Source: a virus
Virus record (IMG/VR): IMGVR_UViG_3300045999_007904
Location: 1 to 22,028 of that record
Reading direction: 5' to 3' (one strand)
Length of the DNA stretch: 22,028 nt
Positions 6,457 through 14,010 of the stretch are shown here, piece after piece. The notes beneath the pieces are model-generated. The model did not search any database, was not told the DNA's origin, and was given only the letters and a program-made list of their open reading frames with translations. A program made the position numbers and the translations under genes. Numbering within the stretch: position 1 is the stretch's first letter; each line of letters opens with the position of its first letter.

Positions 6457-8661
6457 ATGGACTATCAAGAGTTTGTTAATCGCAAAATTAAAACAGAAGT
6501 GCCTACTGGCCATAACCCTGAATCACTGAATGAAAACCTGTTTGATTTTCAGCACGCCATTGTAACATGGGCCGCTCGTCGTGGTCGCGCTGCGATTTTT
6601 GCAGATACTGGCCTTGGCAAAACGCTGATGCAGTTGTCATGGGCGGATGAAGTGGCAAGCCATACAAATGGCGCTGTTCTTGTGCTTGCGCCATTGGCTG
6701 TTTCAGAGCAGACGATTGAACAAGGTTCAACCTTTGGCATTGAAGTGCGCCGCGTGCCGCGTGACAATGGCAAAAAGCCGCTTGATCCAGGCGTGTGGAT
6801 CACGAACTACGAGCGCATGGATTCGGTGGACTTTACCGAACTGACCGGGCTTGTCCTTGATGAATCCAGTATTCTGAAAGCGCATGATGGCAAGACCAGA
6901 ACCGCGCTGATTGATGTTGCGCAAGGCATCCCTTACCGATTGAGCTGCACCGCAACGCCAAGTCCGAACGACTTTGAAGAACTCGGCAATCAATGCGAAT
7001 TTCTAGGCGTTATGAGCCGCACCGAGATGCTGGCGACGTACTTTGTTAATGACACTGGAGACACAGGCACATGGCGACTCAAAGGCTGGGGCGCATCTAA
7101 GTTTTGGGAATGGATGGGATCGTGGGCTGTCGTCGTGCGCAATCCGTCCGATATCGGATTTGATGGATCTCGCTATGATCTGCCGCCGCTCAATTATTAT
7201 GAGAATGTGGTAGATGCAAAGCCGCTGGGGGATGAACTGTTCTCGCGGCCTGCTTTGACACTTACAGAACGTCGCAAGGCTCAACGAAACAGCATTGAAG
7301 AACGCTGCAAATCCGTTGCTGATTTGGTGAATGCCAAGTTGGATGAACAATGGCTTATCTGGTGCCATTTGAACGATGAAGCGGAATTGTTGCAATCATT
7401 GATTCCCGGAAGTGTCAATGTTCAAGGTTCTGACGATCCCGATAAAAAAGCAAAAAACCTGCTTGATTTTGCGCATGGTGAATATCGCGTTTTGATCAGC
7501 AAGCCGAAGATTGCCGGTTATGGGATGAATTTTCAAAAGTGTTCACACATGGCATTTGTTGGCATGGATGATTCATTTGAGAAATTCTATCAGGCCGTCC
7601 GTCGTTGCTATCGTTTCGGGCAGACAAAGCCAGTCAATGTTCACTTGTTCACGGCGGAAAATGAAGGGCAGGTTTTGTTTAACCTTAAACGCAAAGAAAA
7701 ACAGCATCACATCATGAGCGAAAAAATGACTGAACACATGGGGGATATCATGAAAAACGAACTCAAAGGACAAGTTAAGATCACTGAAGAATATCGAGAG
7801 GATGTTTATCACGGAGATGGATTCACCGTGCATCTTTCCGATTGCGTTAAGCTGGCGAGAAACATTGAATCTGATTCTATTGATTACTCGATTTTTTCGC
7901 CGCCGTTTGCTGACCTGTTTGTTTATTCAAACAGCAACTACGACATGGGGAATTGCAAAAATGATGAAGAATTTATCCAGCAATTCAAATATCTGATTGC
8001 TGAAATGTTCCGGATCATCAAGCCGGGACGCAATGTGTCCTTTCATTGCATGAACCTGCCGACAACCAAAATGCGTCAAGGTTATATCGGACTGCGCGAT
8101 TTTCGCGGCGACCTGATCCGTGCATTTCAGGAAGTCGGGTTTATCTATCATTCTGAAGTGTGCATCTGGAAAGATCCAGTTGTGGCAATGCAGCGAACTA
8201 AGGCACTCGGATTGCTACACAAAACAATCCGCGAGAATGCCAGCATGAGCCGTATGGGGTTGCCTGATTATGTGGTGACAATGCGCAAGCCGGGTGAAGC
8301 TGAAGATCGCGTTGTTCATGGTGATGATCTGCCTGTCATGCTGTGGCAGAAATATGCAAGCCCTGTTTGGGATGACATTAATCAGGGGCGTACTTTGAAC
8401 AAAATGCCAGCCCGTGACGAAAACGACGAAAAGCACATGTGCCCGTTGCAGCTGGATGTGATCGAGCGGTGCATTCACCTTTGGACAAACAAGAATGATC
8501 TTGTGTTCTCGCCGTTTACCGGGATCGGATCTGAAGGATATTGTGCTGTCAAAATGGGCCGGCGGTTTATTGGATCTGAATTGAAGCCGCAATATTGGCA
8601 ACTGGCATGCCAAAACATTGCCGATGCCAAGGTTGAGCAAAAGGATCTGTTTGCATGCTAA
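6457..8661 (+). CDS. SNF2-type helicase fused to a DNA methyltransferase
   Basis: 734 residues with two enzymes in one chain. Residues 25-430 form a SNF2/SF2 ATPase: FADTGLGKT (48-56, Walker A), LVLDESS (132-138, motif II), SCTATPSPND (163-172, motif III), and QAVRRCYRFGQTKP (379-392, motif VI). Residues 445-734 form an amino-methyltransferase with motif IV SPPF (481-484) before motif I FSPFTGIGSEG (684-694) and GSELKPQYW (707-714), i.e. the beta-type order. SPPF, rather than D/NPPY, is typical of N4-cytosine enzymes such as PvuII methylase, so N4-cytosine specificity is inferred. It would move on phage DNA and methylate it, perhaps as anti-restriction. AAGGGAG precedes the start. It overlaps the next helicase by 7 bases. 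Confidence 0.85.
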   Translation: MDYQEFVNRKIKTEVPTGHNPESLNENLFDFQHAIVTWAARRGRAAIFADTGLGKTLMQLSWADEVASHTNGAVLVLAPLAVSEQTIEQGSTFGIEVRRVPRDNGKKPLDPGVWITNYERMDSVDFTELTGLVLDESSILKAHDGKTRTALIDVAQGIPYRLSCTATPSPNDFEELGNQCEFLGVMSRTEMLATYFVNDTGDTGTWRLKGWGASKFWEWMGSWAVVVRNPSDIGFDGSRYDLPPLNYYENVVDAKPLGDELFSRPALTLTERRKAQRNSIEERCKSVADLVNAKLDEQWLIWCHLNDEAELLQSLIPGSVNVQGSDDPDKKAKNLLDFAHGEYRVLISKPKIAGYGMNFQKCSHMAFVGMDDSFEKFYQAVRRCYRFGQTKPVNVHLFTAENEGQVLFNLKRKEKQHHIMSEKMTEHMGDIMKNELKGQVKITEEYREDVYHGDGFTVHLSDCVKLARNIESDSIDYSIFSPPFADLFVYSNSNYDMGNCKNDEEFIQQFKYLIAEMFRIIKPGRNVSFHCMNLPTTKMRQGYIGLRDFRGDLIRAFQEVGFIYHSEVCIWKDPVVAMQRTKALGLLHKTIRENASMSRMGLPDYVVTMRKPGEAEDRVVHGDDLPVMLWQKYASPVWDDINQGRTLNKMPARDENDEKHMCPLQLDVIERCIHLWTNKNDLVFSPFTGIGSEGYCAVKMGRRFIGSELKPQYWQLACQNIADAKVEQKDLFAC

Positions 8662-10307
8662 CCTTGCGGCCATACCAGCAAGAAGCCGTCGATGCGTTCT
8701 ATCAGACCATCCGGGACAAGGTGCCCGGACACGGTTTGATAGAGCACGCAACGGGTCTGGGCAAATCCGTCATCATTGCCAAGGTTGCGGCGGATATGCA
8801 CAACTGGGGACGGCGTGTGCTGATCCTTGCCCATGTGGCCGAGCTACTGGAACAAAACCACGCCAAGCTTCAGGCTATGCTGCCTGAGATCCCCGTTGGG
8901 CTTTACAGCGCCAGCCTGAAGCGGCGTGACATCAATGCAACCCCATTGGTGGCTGGCATCCAGAGCATCCACAACAAGGCGGCACAGGTGTTTCCACCTC
9001 CCGATGTTGCTATCATAGACGAATGCCACCTCACGTCCCCTAACGCCGGTAGCATGTATCGCAAGTTTCTGTCTGACCTATGGCAACAGAACCCTAAGAT
9101 GCGCCTGCTTGGGTTGACTGCCACACCATATCGGCTAAAAGGTGGTTGCCTGATTTCCAGTAAGGATTCTTTGTTTTCGCATACTATCCACAAGTTTGGC
9201 ATGGGTGACGGTATCCGGGAAGGCTATCTTTCGCCCGTGACATCCAAGGCATCCCTTGTGCAGGCTGACCTCACTGGCGTGACGACGCAGAACGGGGATT
9301 TCAATCAGGCAGAAATGGCGGCGCGATTCAGCCCGGCTCTGACGTTAAAAGCGCTGGAAGACTTGCTTCAAAAGGCGCACGACCGCCGCAGTATCCTGAT
9401 TTTTGCCGCGAATGTTGAACACGCCGAGTTTATCACGGAATGCCTCGACGGCGCGGCTATGGTTGATGGCAGCACCCATAAAGAGACACGGGCGCGACTG
9501 ATCGAGGATTTCCGACAACGGCGTTTGCGCTTTCTGGTCAACGTCAACGTGCTGACCACCGGGTTTGATGCACCCAATGTTGATTGCATCGGGCTTTTGC
9601 GTGCCACAAAATCACCCGGCCTGTATGTGCAGATCGTGGGGCGCGGCACACGAAAAGCGGAAGGGAAGCAAAATTGCCTCTTGCTGGATTTTGGGGGCAA
9701 CATAGAACGCTTTGGCCCGGTCGAGCATATTAAGCTGCGAAAGAAGTCCGACGGCTCCACAGAGGCACAGGGAGCGCCAGTAAAGACCTGCCCGAAATGT
9801 GAAGAAAAGGTTCACGCTGGCGTGCTGGAATGCCCTGCCTGTCACTACAGGTTTCCAGCAATCATGGCTACGCATCAAACCAAAGCCTCAGAAGCTGCGG
9901 TGTTGGAGGGCATCGAGGATGATATCCGGGACGTGTCGCATTGGTTCTGGGAACGTCACAAAGGCAAGGGCGGCAAGCCTGACACGGTGCAAATCACATA
10001 CTTTTGCGGCTTGGCGCAATTCAGGCAATGGATTTGCCCGGAGCATGAGGGTTATGCCCGGCGGCAGTATTTGGAGTTTGCGACGCTGTTCAAACATCCG
10101 ATTTATAAAACGGTGGATGATGTGCTGAAATGGTTTCATGATACGAAGCCGAAGCCGCCGGGCAAGATCACCGTAAAGCGGAATCCAACAGGTTATTGGA
10201 ACGTACTGGAACACAAAAGGGAGTATATCTATGGACAAGAAGCCGACACAGTGGGACGTGGACAACTGGAAAAAAGTTATCAAGGAGATTTTAGACTTTT
10301 ACCCTGA
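8655..10307 (+). CDS. SF2 DEAD/DEAH-type helicase with C-terminal zinc ribbon
   Basis: 550 residues. Helicase motifs in order: RPYQQEAVD (5-13, Q-like), HATGLGKS (31-38, Walker A), IIDECH (120-125, DExH box), GLTATPYR (153-160), LVNVNVLTTGFDAP (294-307), QIVGRGTR (326-333, motif VI). A four-cysteine zinc ribbon follows at C379, C382, C393 and C396. The C-terminal 130 residues (WFWERHKGKGG, QFRQWICPEHEGYARRQYLEFA) are typical of phage members of this group. It probably unwinds or remodels DNA in replication or recombination. Its start lies within the end of the methyltransferase gene (ATGCTAA), so the two are coupled. The next gene starts inside its 3' end. Confidence 0.85.
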   Translation: MLTLRPYQQEAVDAFYQTIRDKVPGHGLIEHATGLGKSVIIAKVAADMHNWGRRVLILAHVAELLEQNHAKLQAMLPEIPVGLYSASLKRRDINATPLVAGIQSIHNKAAQVFPPPDVAIIDECHLTSPNAGSMYRKFLSDLWQQNPKMRLLGLTATPYRLKGGCLISSKDSLFSHTIHKFGMGDGIREGYLSPVTSKASLVQADLTGVTTQNGDFNQAEMAARFSPALTLKALEDLLQKAHDRRSILIFAANVEHAEFITECLDGAAMVDGSTHKETRARLIEDFRQRRLRFLVNVNVLTTGFDAPNVDCIGLLRATKSPGLYVQIVGRGTRKAEGKQNCLLLDFGGNIERFGPVEHIKLRKKSDGSTEAQGAPVKTCPKCEEKVHAGVLECPACHYRFPAIMATHQTKASEAAVLEGIEDDIRDVSHWFWERHKGKGGKPDTVQITYFCGLAQFRQWICPEHEGYARRQYLEFATLFKHPIYKTVDDVLKWFHDTKPKPPGKITVKRNPTGYWNVLEHKREYIYGQEADTVGRGQLEKSYQGDFRLLP

Positions 10308-10485
10308 TGTTGCTGCTTGGACGGTCAAGGCGTGGTCAGACCATTTGCAGGGTATCAAGGGCGAAAAGTCGTGCTATGATTGCATGTTTGAAAAGCATGG
10401 CAAATGCACAAAACGCGAAATGATCGAGATTCCGGAAGACGTTTGGCAGCGTGGCTGTTCAATGTGGGATGGTATCCCGTTTTAA
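10231..10485 (+). CDS. Cys-rich hypothetical protein, 84 aa
   Basis: The ATG at 10231 lies 77 bases inside the helicase gene, in another frame, with AAAAGGGAG (10215-10223) correctly spaced, and the frame continues alone beyond 10307. The product is Trp-rich; cysteines at 48, 51, 59 and 76 (CYDC, GKC, RGC) suggest a small zinc or iron-sulfur site. No family recognised. The long overlap implies tight coupling to the helicase, so a shared role in DNA metabolism is plausible but unproven. Confidence 0.65.
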   Translation: MDKKPTQWDVDNWKKVIKEILDFYPDVAAWTVKAWSDHLQGIKGEKSCYDCMFEKHGKCTKREMIEIPEDVWQRGCSMWDGIPF

Positions 10486-10524
10486 ACGGACATAATGAGA
10501 CATTTAAACGGACAAAAAGGGACA
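10481..10524 (+). repeat. 22-bp tandem duplication before the next gene
   Basis: Two adjacent 22-base units beginning TTTAAACGGACA (10481-10502, 10503-10524) differ at only three positions. The first holds the stop codon of the preceding gene; the second ends in the GGGACA that serves as ribosome site for the gene at 10529. It looks like a recent duplication, possibly modulating translation. Confidence 0.75.
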
Positions 10525-10528
10525 TAAA

Positions 10529-10801
10529 ATGGGCTATATGAAAATCACCCGCAAAAGCGCCGATCTTGCAGACCTTGAGGGCATCGTGAATGCAGACGAT
10601 GCGATTCTATTCGCACGGGAGGCGACACGGTTTCTGGCCGAAGAACTGCCATCAGAAATGAAGGAACGGTTTTTATCAGAGGCTATAGTTTCCATCTTGC
10701 GGGCATCCTGTTCGCATACGGAAGCCAAGGATACGTTGGAAACAGCAAAACGGTTGCTTGAAATGAATCACATGGCAATCGGCACACCAAAGGGGAATTG
10801 A
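10529..10801 (+). CDS. Hypothetical helical protein, 90 aa
   Basis: Starts MGYMKITRKSADLADLEGI after GGGA (10519-10522). The sequence is predicted to be all-helical (DDAILFAREATRFLAEEL, KERFLSEAIVSILRASCS, TLETAKRLLEMN), without membrane segments or catalytic motifs. It sits between the Cys-rich protein and VRR-NUC gene in the replication operon, with one base between its stop and the next start. No family recognised; it may be an adaptor protein. Confidence 0.6.
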   Translation: MGYMKITRKSADLADLEGIVNADDAILFAREATRFLAEELPSEMKERFLSEAIVSILRASCSHTEAKDTLETAKRLLEMNHMAIGTPKGN

Positions 10802-10802
10802 T

Positions 10803-11150
10803 ATGACCATCATCATTCCAACCGAAGACGTTGAACAGGCCGCTTTTGTCGCATGGTTCCGAGCAACGTGGCCCGACGTGCGGATTTTTTCCATTCCAAA
10901 TGGCGGAAGGCGTTCCATGAAGGTTGCCAACACGCTAAAGGCCACCGGGGTTTTGCCCGGTGTGCCTGATTTGTTTGTGCCCGGCTGGAATCTGTGGATT
11001 GAGATGAAGCGGGCGAAGGGCGGCAAGTTATCACCGGAACAGAAAGATATGGAATCCTATCTTATCAACGAGTGTTACCATGAAGTCATCGTCGGGCATG
11101 GTTTTGAGGATGCTAAGCGGCAGGTTCTTGAACATTGGGATAATCTGTGA
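10803..11150 (+). CDS. VRR-NUC domain nuclease
   Basis: 115 residues, the size of standalone phage VRR-NUC nucleases. The PD-(D/E)xK core is visible: E11 in EQAAFVAWFR, the NGG turn (33-35), GVPDLFV with PD at 55-56, and WIEMKR with E67 and K69, followed by LSPEQ (77-81). VRR-NUC proteins cut branched DNA structures, as in Holliday-junction or flap processing. As the last gene of the replication/recombination operon it most likely resolves replication intermediates. The terminator at 11176-11206 closes the operon. Confidence 0.85.
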   Translation: MTIIIPTEDVEQAAFVAWFRATWPDVRIFSIPNGGRRSMKVANTLKATGVLPGVPDLFVPGWNLWIEMKRAKGGKLSPEQKDMESYLINECYHEVIVGHGFEDAKRQVLEHWDNL

Positions 11151-11175
11151 CACTATGCATCCACAGTAGATCGAG

Positions 11176-11206
11176 AAAACCCCCGTGATTCATACCACGG
11201 GGGTTT
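11176..11206. terminator. Bidirectional rho-independent terminator
   Basis: CCCCCGTG (11180-11187), loop ATTCATAC, CACGGGGG (11196-11203), followed by TTT and preceded by AAAA. The symmetrical A- and T-runs allow it to stop the rightward VRR-NUC operon and the leftward membrane-protein operon that converge here. Confidence 0.85.
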
Positions 11207-11210
11207 CTTG

Positions 11211-11591
11211 TTACCACTTGTCTTGTTTTACCTCTCGCTCTAGCGCCTTGGTTTCTTTCCATTGTTTTTCCGACATGGAACGACGAATCAGCATCTGTTC
11301 AATTGTGGCATCATCGTGGCCGAGTCGAATCAGGAACGTAACAAATTCATCGTCCGACAGATCTTGCAGCCGAGCAGCATTGATAAGATCATCCTCACTG
11401 CCAGTAAGCGCCACACCGTAAAGCGTGATTTTTGCCAGCAGTGGTTTATGATGATGTTCCACAATGTAATGCCCTGTGAGCGCAACGGCGGTGAATAGGG
11501 CGTATGCAGCCAGCGCGTGCCCTGTTAAGCGATATACACCACCCAAAAGGGAAGGCCGGTTTTTTGCCGGCACTTTTTTTTCCTCGCTCAT
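11211..11591 (-). CDS. Single-pass inner-membrane protein, 126 aa
   Basis: Starts MSEEKKVPAKNRPS at 11591 after GAGGTTCTA. A charged N-terminus is followed by one hydrophobic helix (about 24-44, GHALAAYALFTAVALTGHYIV) and a weaker one at 51-63, then a charged C-terminal domain (SEDDLINAARLQDLSDDEFVTFLIRLGHDDATIEQMLIRR) that is helical. Its start overlaps the stop of the lipoprotein-like gene (TAATG), so the two are coupled. Membrane protein plus lipoprotein is the layout of phage spanin pairs, but the overlap type and composition are not classical, so this is only a hypothesis. Confidence 0.6.
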   Translation of the reverse strand: MSEEKKVPAKNRPSLLGGVYRLTGHALAAYALFTAVALTGHYIVEHHHKPLLAKITLYGVALTGSEDDLINAARLQDLSDDEFVTFLIRLGHDDATIEQMLIRRSMSEKQWKETKALEREVKQDKW

Positions 11592-12058
11592 TAGAACCTC
11601 ACATTAGCAAATTGATAGCAACCAGCATCGTACTCAGCTTGCGTACCAACAAAGCCTTTCGGCTCATATTCAGCAAGGCAGGCTTTAACATCAGGGATCA
11701 TGATACGGCCAACCTGGGCGGGTTCCTGCGTGGCACAAGCCGCCAGAGGCAATACCAGCAGCAATACACACGCCATACGATGCACGGCGCCGCGCAACAG
11801 GCTTGTGGTCTTGGTGCCGTTCTTGCGTTCGTTATACAGGCGGATAACGTATCCCGGCTCAAGACCAGCGAGCTGGCAAATTTCCACAAAATCCCTATTG
11901 CCAAGGGAAAACCAGTTGTGTGCTTGCGATACAGTCATGGTGTACGCATTCCTATCTTGTTTGCGCATTTTGTTGGTAAAGTAAGTAGGAGGAAAAGCAT
12001 CGTGAAACGCTTGGCTAACTACGGCAGTCCAGAGCTTTTGTTCGGCTGTCATTTCCAT
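11591..12058 (-). CDS. Phage protein joining a cytosolic helical domain to a lipoprotein-like segment, 155 aa
   Basis: The ATG at 12058 has GGAGA (12065-12069) upstream; further upstream frame is ignored. Residues 1-80 (EQKLWTAVVSQAFHDAF, HNWFSLGNRDFVEICQLAGLEPGYVIRLYN) resemble small helical proteins often found in alphaproteobacterial phages and prophages, possibly DNA-binding. Residues 94-108 (RMACVLLLVLPLAAC) look exactly like a lipoprotein signal with lipobox LAAC, followed by a 47-residue tail with two more cysteines. Such signals normally sit at an N-terminus; here an internal start at M95 (11776), or TTG at 11797 giving a basic n-region, could produce a separate lipoprotein from the same frame. 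One long protein, or two nested products, cannot be told apart by sequence. Confidence 0.6.
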   Translation of the reverse strand: MEMTAEQKLWTAVVSQAFHDAFPPTYFTNKMRKQDRNAYTMTVSQAHNWFSLGNRDFVEICQLAGLEPGYVIRLYNERKNGTKTTSLLRGAVHRMACVLLLVLPLAACATQEPAQVGRIMIPDVKACLAEYEPKGFVGTQAEYDAGCYQFANVRF

Positions 12059-12086
12059 TTTAGATCTCCATTTTGTTGTTGATGAT

Positions 12087-12105
12087 CCCTTGTAACACAC
12101 AAGGG
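12087..12105. repeat. Inverted repeat upstream of the leftward membrane-protein operon
   Basis: CCCTTGT (12087-12093), loop AACAC, ACAAGGG (12099-12105): a perfect 7-bp stem lying 29-47 bases upstream of the start at 12058. No T-tract follows on either strand. It may be an operator or a leader hairpin for the operon at 11211-12058. Confidence 0.45.
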
Positions 12106-12175
12106 GTTAAGATAAGGTAAACACCTCTCCCCGCCTCTTTCCGGGTTTTGTCATTTCCCCGACGTGAGGCCACTT

Positions 12176-12211
12176 GAGCGGTAACATTTTTATGTTGCCG
12201 CTCTTTTTTTT
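12176..12211 (+). terminator. Strong plus-strand rho-independent terminator without an upstream gene
   Basis: GAGCGGTAACAT (12176-12187), loop TTTT, ATGTTGCCGCTC (12192-12203) form a 12-bp stem with one T-G wobble, then eight T (12204-12211). The orientation is plus, but the nearest plus-strand gene ends at 11150 and has its own terminator, so it either blocks read-through antisense to 11211-12058 or ends a short unannotated RNA. Confidence 0.8.
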
Positions 12212-12212
12212 G

Positions 12213-12240
12213 TTGCGCAAGAAAAAAAATATGATATTTT
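12213..12240 (+). promoter_or_regulatory. Possible promoter of the accessory operon
   Basis: TTGCGC (12213-12218), 16 bases, TATTTT (12235-12240); TATGAT at 12230-12235 is an alternative -10. The -35 shares TTGCG with the promoters at 477-505 and 545-573. It lies between a terminator and the start at 12271, so some promoter is expected here; the exact boxes are uncertain. Confidence 0.35.
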
Positions 12241-12270
12241 GGGGATACGAAAAAAACACGGGAGATTAAA

Positions 12271-12684
12271 ATGACTGACACAGCAAAACCGACAACTGGG
12301 CCAGTGCGATTCACAGAAGTAAAATCAAATTGGCCAGCAGAAGGATACAAGGAAGGCGGCTGGCACGAAGCTTTATGGTCAGATGGAACCAACCAACCTA
12401 TTATGGTGGCGTTAGATAAAGATGACCATGCGGCGCGCTTTGATTTTCCAAACCCTAAAGATATGGATTTTATTCAAGAGGCTTACGCAGTTTACACAAA
12501 AACCGGCCTGACCCCGCGCCAGTTGCTGGAGCAGCGGAATGAGTTGCGGGACGCGCTTTTCGCCCTGCAAATGGCATTCATTAAGATTAACGGCTGTTTC
12601 CCGCTTCCGTATTCATCGGGGCATCAGGAAATGACGCAAGCGCAATCCGCCCTCGCCAAGTGCGGAAAGGTGGGTGTGAAGTGA
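12271..12684 (+). CDS. Hypothetical phage protein, 137 aa
   Basis: First gene of the accessory operon; CGGGAGA (12259-12265) precedes the ATG. The N-terminal half is polar (FTEVKSNWPAEGYKEGGWHEALW, MVALDKDDHAARFDFPNP). The middle segment LTPRQLLEQRNELRDALFALQ (about 85-105) is a helix pattern that recurs at the ends of many phage hypothetical proteins. No catalytic motif or membrane segment. Its stop overlaps the GTG start of the PP-loop gene (GTGA). Function unknown. Confidence 0.6.
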   Translation: MTDTAKPTTGPVRFTEVKSNWPAEGYKEGGWHEALWSDGTNQPIMVALDKDDHAARFDFPNPKDMDFIQEAYAVYTKTGLTPRQLLEQRNELRDALFALQMAFIKINGCFPLPYSSGHQEMTQAQSALAKCGKVGVK

Positions 12685-13424
12685 AAGTTATTGCGGTGTG
12701 GTTTTCGTGCGGAGCTGCCAGCGCAGTTGCTGCCAAAAAAACAATAGAGCAATATGGTAGCGATCATTTAATCCGAGTCCTTAACAACCCAGTAAAAGAA
12801 GAACACCCGGACAACGTTCGGTTTAAAAATGATGTTGCTACATGGCTGGGAGTAGAAATTGAATCGGTAGTTAACCCATCGTATCGCCATTGTAGCGCCG
12901 AAGATGTGTGGGACGAACGGAGGTTTATGTCTGGCCCAAACGGAGCGCCATGCACTATGTTGCTTAAACGGGAGGCTCGCAGAAAATGGGAAATGACTAA
13001 CCATTGTGATTACCATGTCCTTGGCTTTACCTCGGACGAAAAACACCGCTGGTTAAATTTTTTGAAGGAGAGACCGAACACCCTTCCCGTGTTGATTGAT
13101 TTAGGGATCAGTAAATCTGATTGCTTTGGTATTATCAAAAAGGCCGGGATTAAACTACCAGAAATATACAGCCTTGGCTATCCGAATGCTAATTGTATAG
13201 GGTGCGTAAAGGCCACGTCTCCCACCTATTGGAATCATGTGCGTCAGCAACACCCGGAAGTTTTTCAAAGACGGGCAGAACAATCGCGTGAATTAGGAGC
13301 TAAACTTGTGAGACATAAAAACCAGCGTATTTTTCTAGATGAGCTACCGCCAGATGCCAAAGGAAAGCCTATGAAAGGGATGGATTTTGAGTGCGGTATT
13401 TTTTGTGGAAAGGTGGGTGGGTGA
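12681..13424 (+). CDS. PP-loop enzyme of the PAPS-reductase/adenine nucleotide alpha-hydrolase type
   Basis: 247 residues from the GTG at 12681, chosen because it overlaps the previous stop and follows GGAAAGGTGGG; a GTG at 12660 is the alternative. Residues 3-14 (VIAVWFSCGAAS) form a variant PP-loop, SCGAAS in place of SGGxDS. Cysteine groups GAPCTM, NANCIGC and the terminal DFECGIFC suggest metal or iron-sulfur binding. Such enzymes activate substrates with ATP and move sulfur, in sulfate reduction, tRNA or DNA thiolation. The phage substrate is unknown; the altered PP-loop and Cys pairs fit sulfur transfer or a 4Fe-4S-dependent thiolation better than standard CysH. The next gene overlaps by one base. 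Confidence 0.75.
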   Translation: MKVIAVWFSCGAASAVAAKKTIEQYGSDHLIRVLNNPVKEEHPDNVRFKNDVATWLGVEIESVVNPSYRHCSAEDVWDERRFMSGPNGAPCTMLLKREARRKWEMTNHCDYHVLGFTSDEKHRWLNFLKERPNTLPVLIDLGISKSDCFGIIKKAGIKLPEIYSLGYPNANCIGCVKATSPTYWNHVRQQHPEVFQRRAEQSRELGAKLVRHKNQRIFLDELPPDAKGKPMKGMDFECGIFCGKVGG

Positions 13425-13648
13425 TGTTTGATAGATTTATTTCCTATTTCCGTAAAGACCGAGAAGAGTTTCTATGGGCCTTGGCAGAGGCGCTCATGTG
13501 GAGGGATGAAAGTGTGAGCATGGCAGCCATTCCATTGCCAATTAAAGAACAGCCCAAAGAAGAGCGGCAGAGATACTACGCAGACGCTAAGTATATTGCG
13601 AAATTTGTTTATCTTCAGGTCTCAAAGAACAAAAAGGTGAGTCCATGA
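13424..13648 (+). CDS. Hypothetical protein, 74 aa
   Basis: The ATG at 13424 overlaps the preceding stop (TGATG), and GGAAAGGTGGG lies upstream. The product (MFDRFISYFRKDREEFLWALAEAL, KEERQRYYADAKYIAKFVYLQ) is helical, aromatic-rich and basic at its C-terminus. No motif recognised. It is embedded in a string of overlapping genes, which supports its being translated. Confidence 0.6.
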   Translation: MFDRFISYFRKDREEFLWALAEALMWRDESVSMAAIPLPIKEQPKEERQRYYADAKYIAKFVYLQVSKNKKVSP

Positions 13649-14010
13649 CCCCGCGTAACCCCCTTGATGGGAAACTGATTATTGATCGTGAAGCAGCAGA
13701 AAGAATCTTGAAACATCTTGAGATGCATTCTTGTTCAAATGTTACGGCGTTTCGACATGCATTTATTCGCCCGCTTGAACAAGCCCTCGCCCAAGACAAC
13801 ACCGGATGGGCGGCGGTGCCTGTGGAACACACACCAGATATGGCGTCTGCCGCAGTAAAGGCGCTGGAGGACAGCATTTGTGCTGACATTGATTTCCATC
13901 TGTCTTGGGTGAACACAGCAGACCAAGAGGTGCAGCTCGTATCATGTCTGGGGCGGACTCACCGCGCCATGCTCAACGTCAGCCCGCCGCTGCCGGGAGG
14001 TGGGGAATGA
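13645..14010 (+). CDS. Hypothetical protein, 121 aa
   Basis: Starts at an ATG overlapping the previous stop (ATGA), with AAAAAGGTGAG upstream. N-terminal DGKLIIDREAAERILKHLEMH and a central ALEDSICADIDFHLSWVNTADQEVQLV region; the C-terminus is Pro/Gly-rich. It is soluble, and no family is recognised. Its end overlaps the next start by four bases. Confidence 0.6.
   Translation: MTPRNPLDGKLIIDREAAERILKHLEMHSCSNVTAFRHAFIRPLEQALAQDNTGWAAVPVEHTPDMASAAVKALEDSICADIDFHLSWVNTADQEVQLVSCLGRTHRAMLNVSPPLPGGGE

Noticed and set aside
11504-12082. 192-residue plus-strand frame
   Set aside because: Antisense to the membrane-protein/lipoprotein pair, which have ribosome sites, a stop/start overlap and hydrophobic signals.
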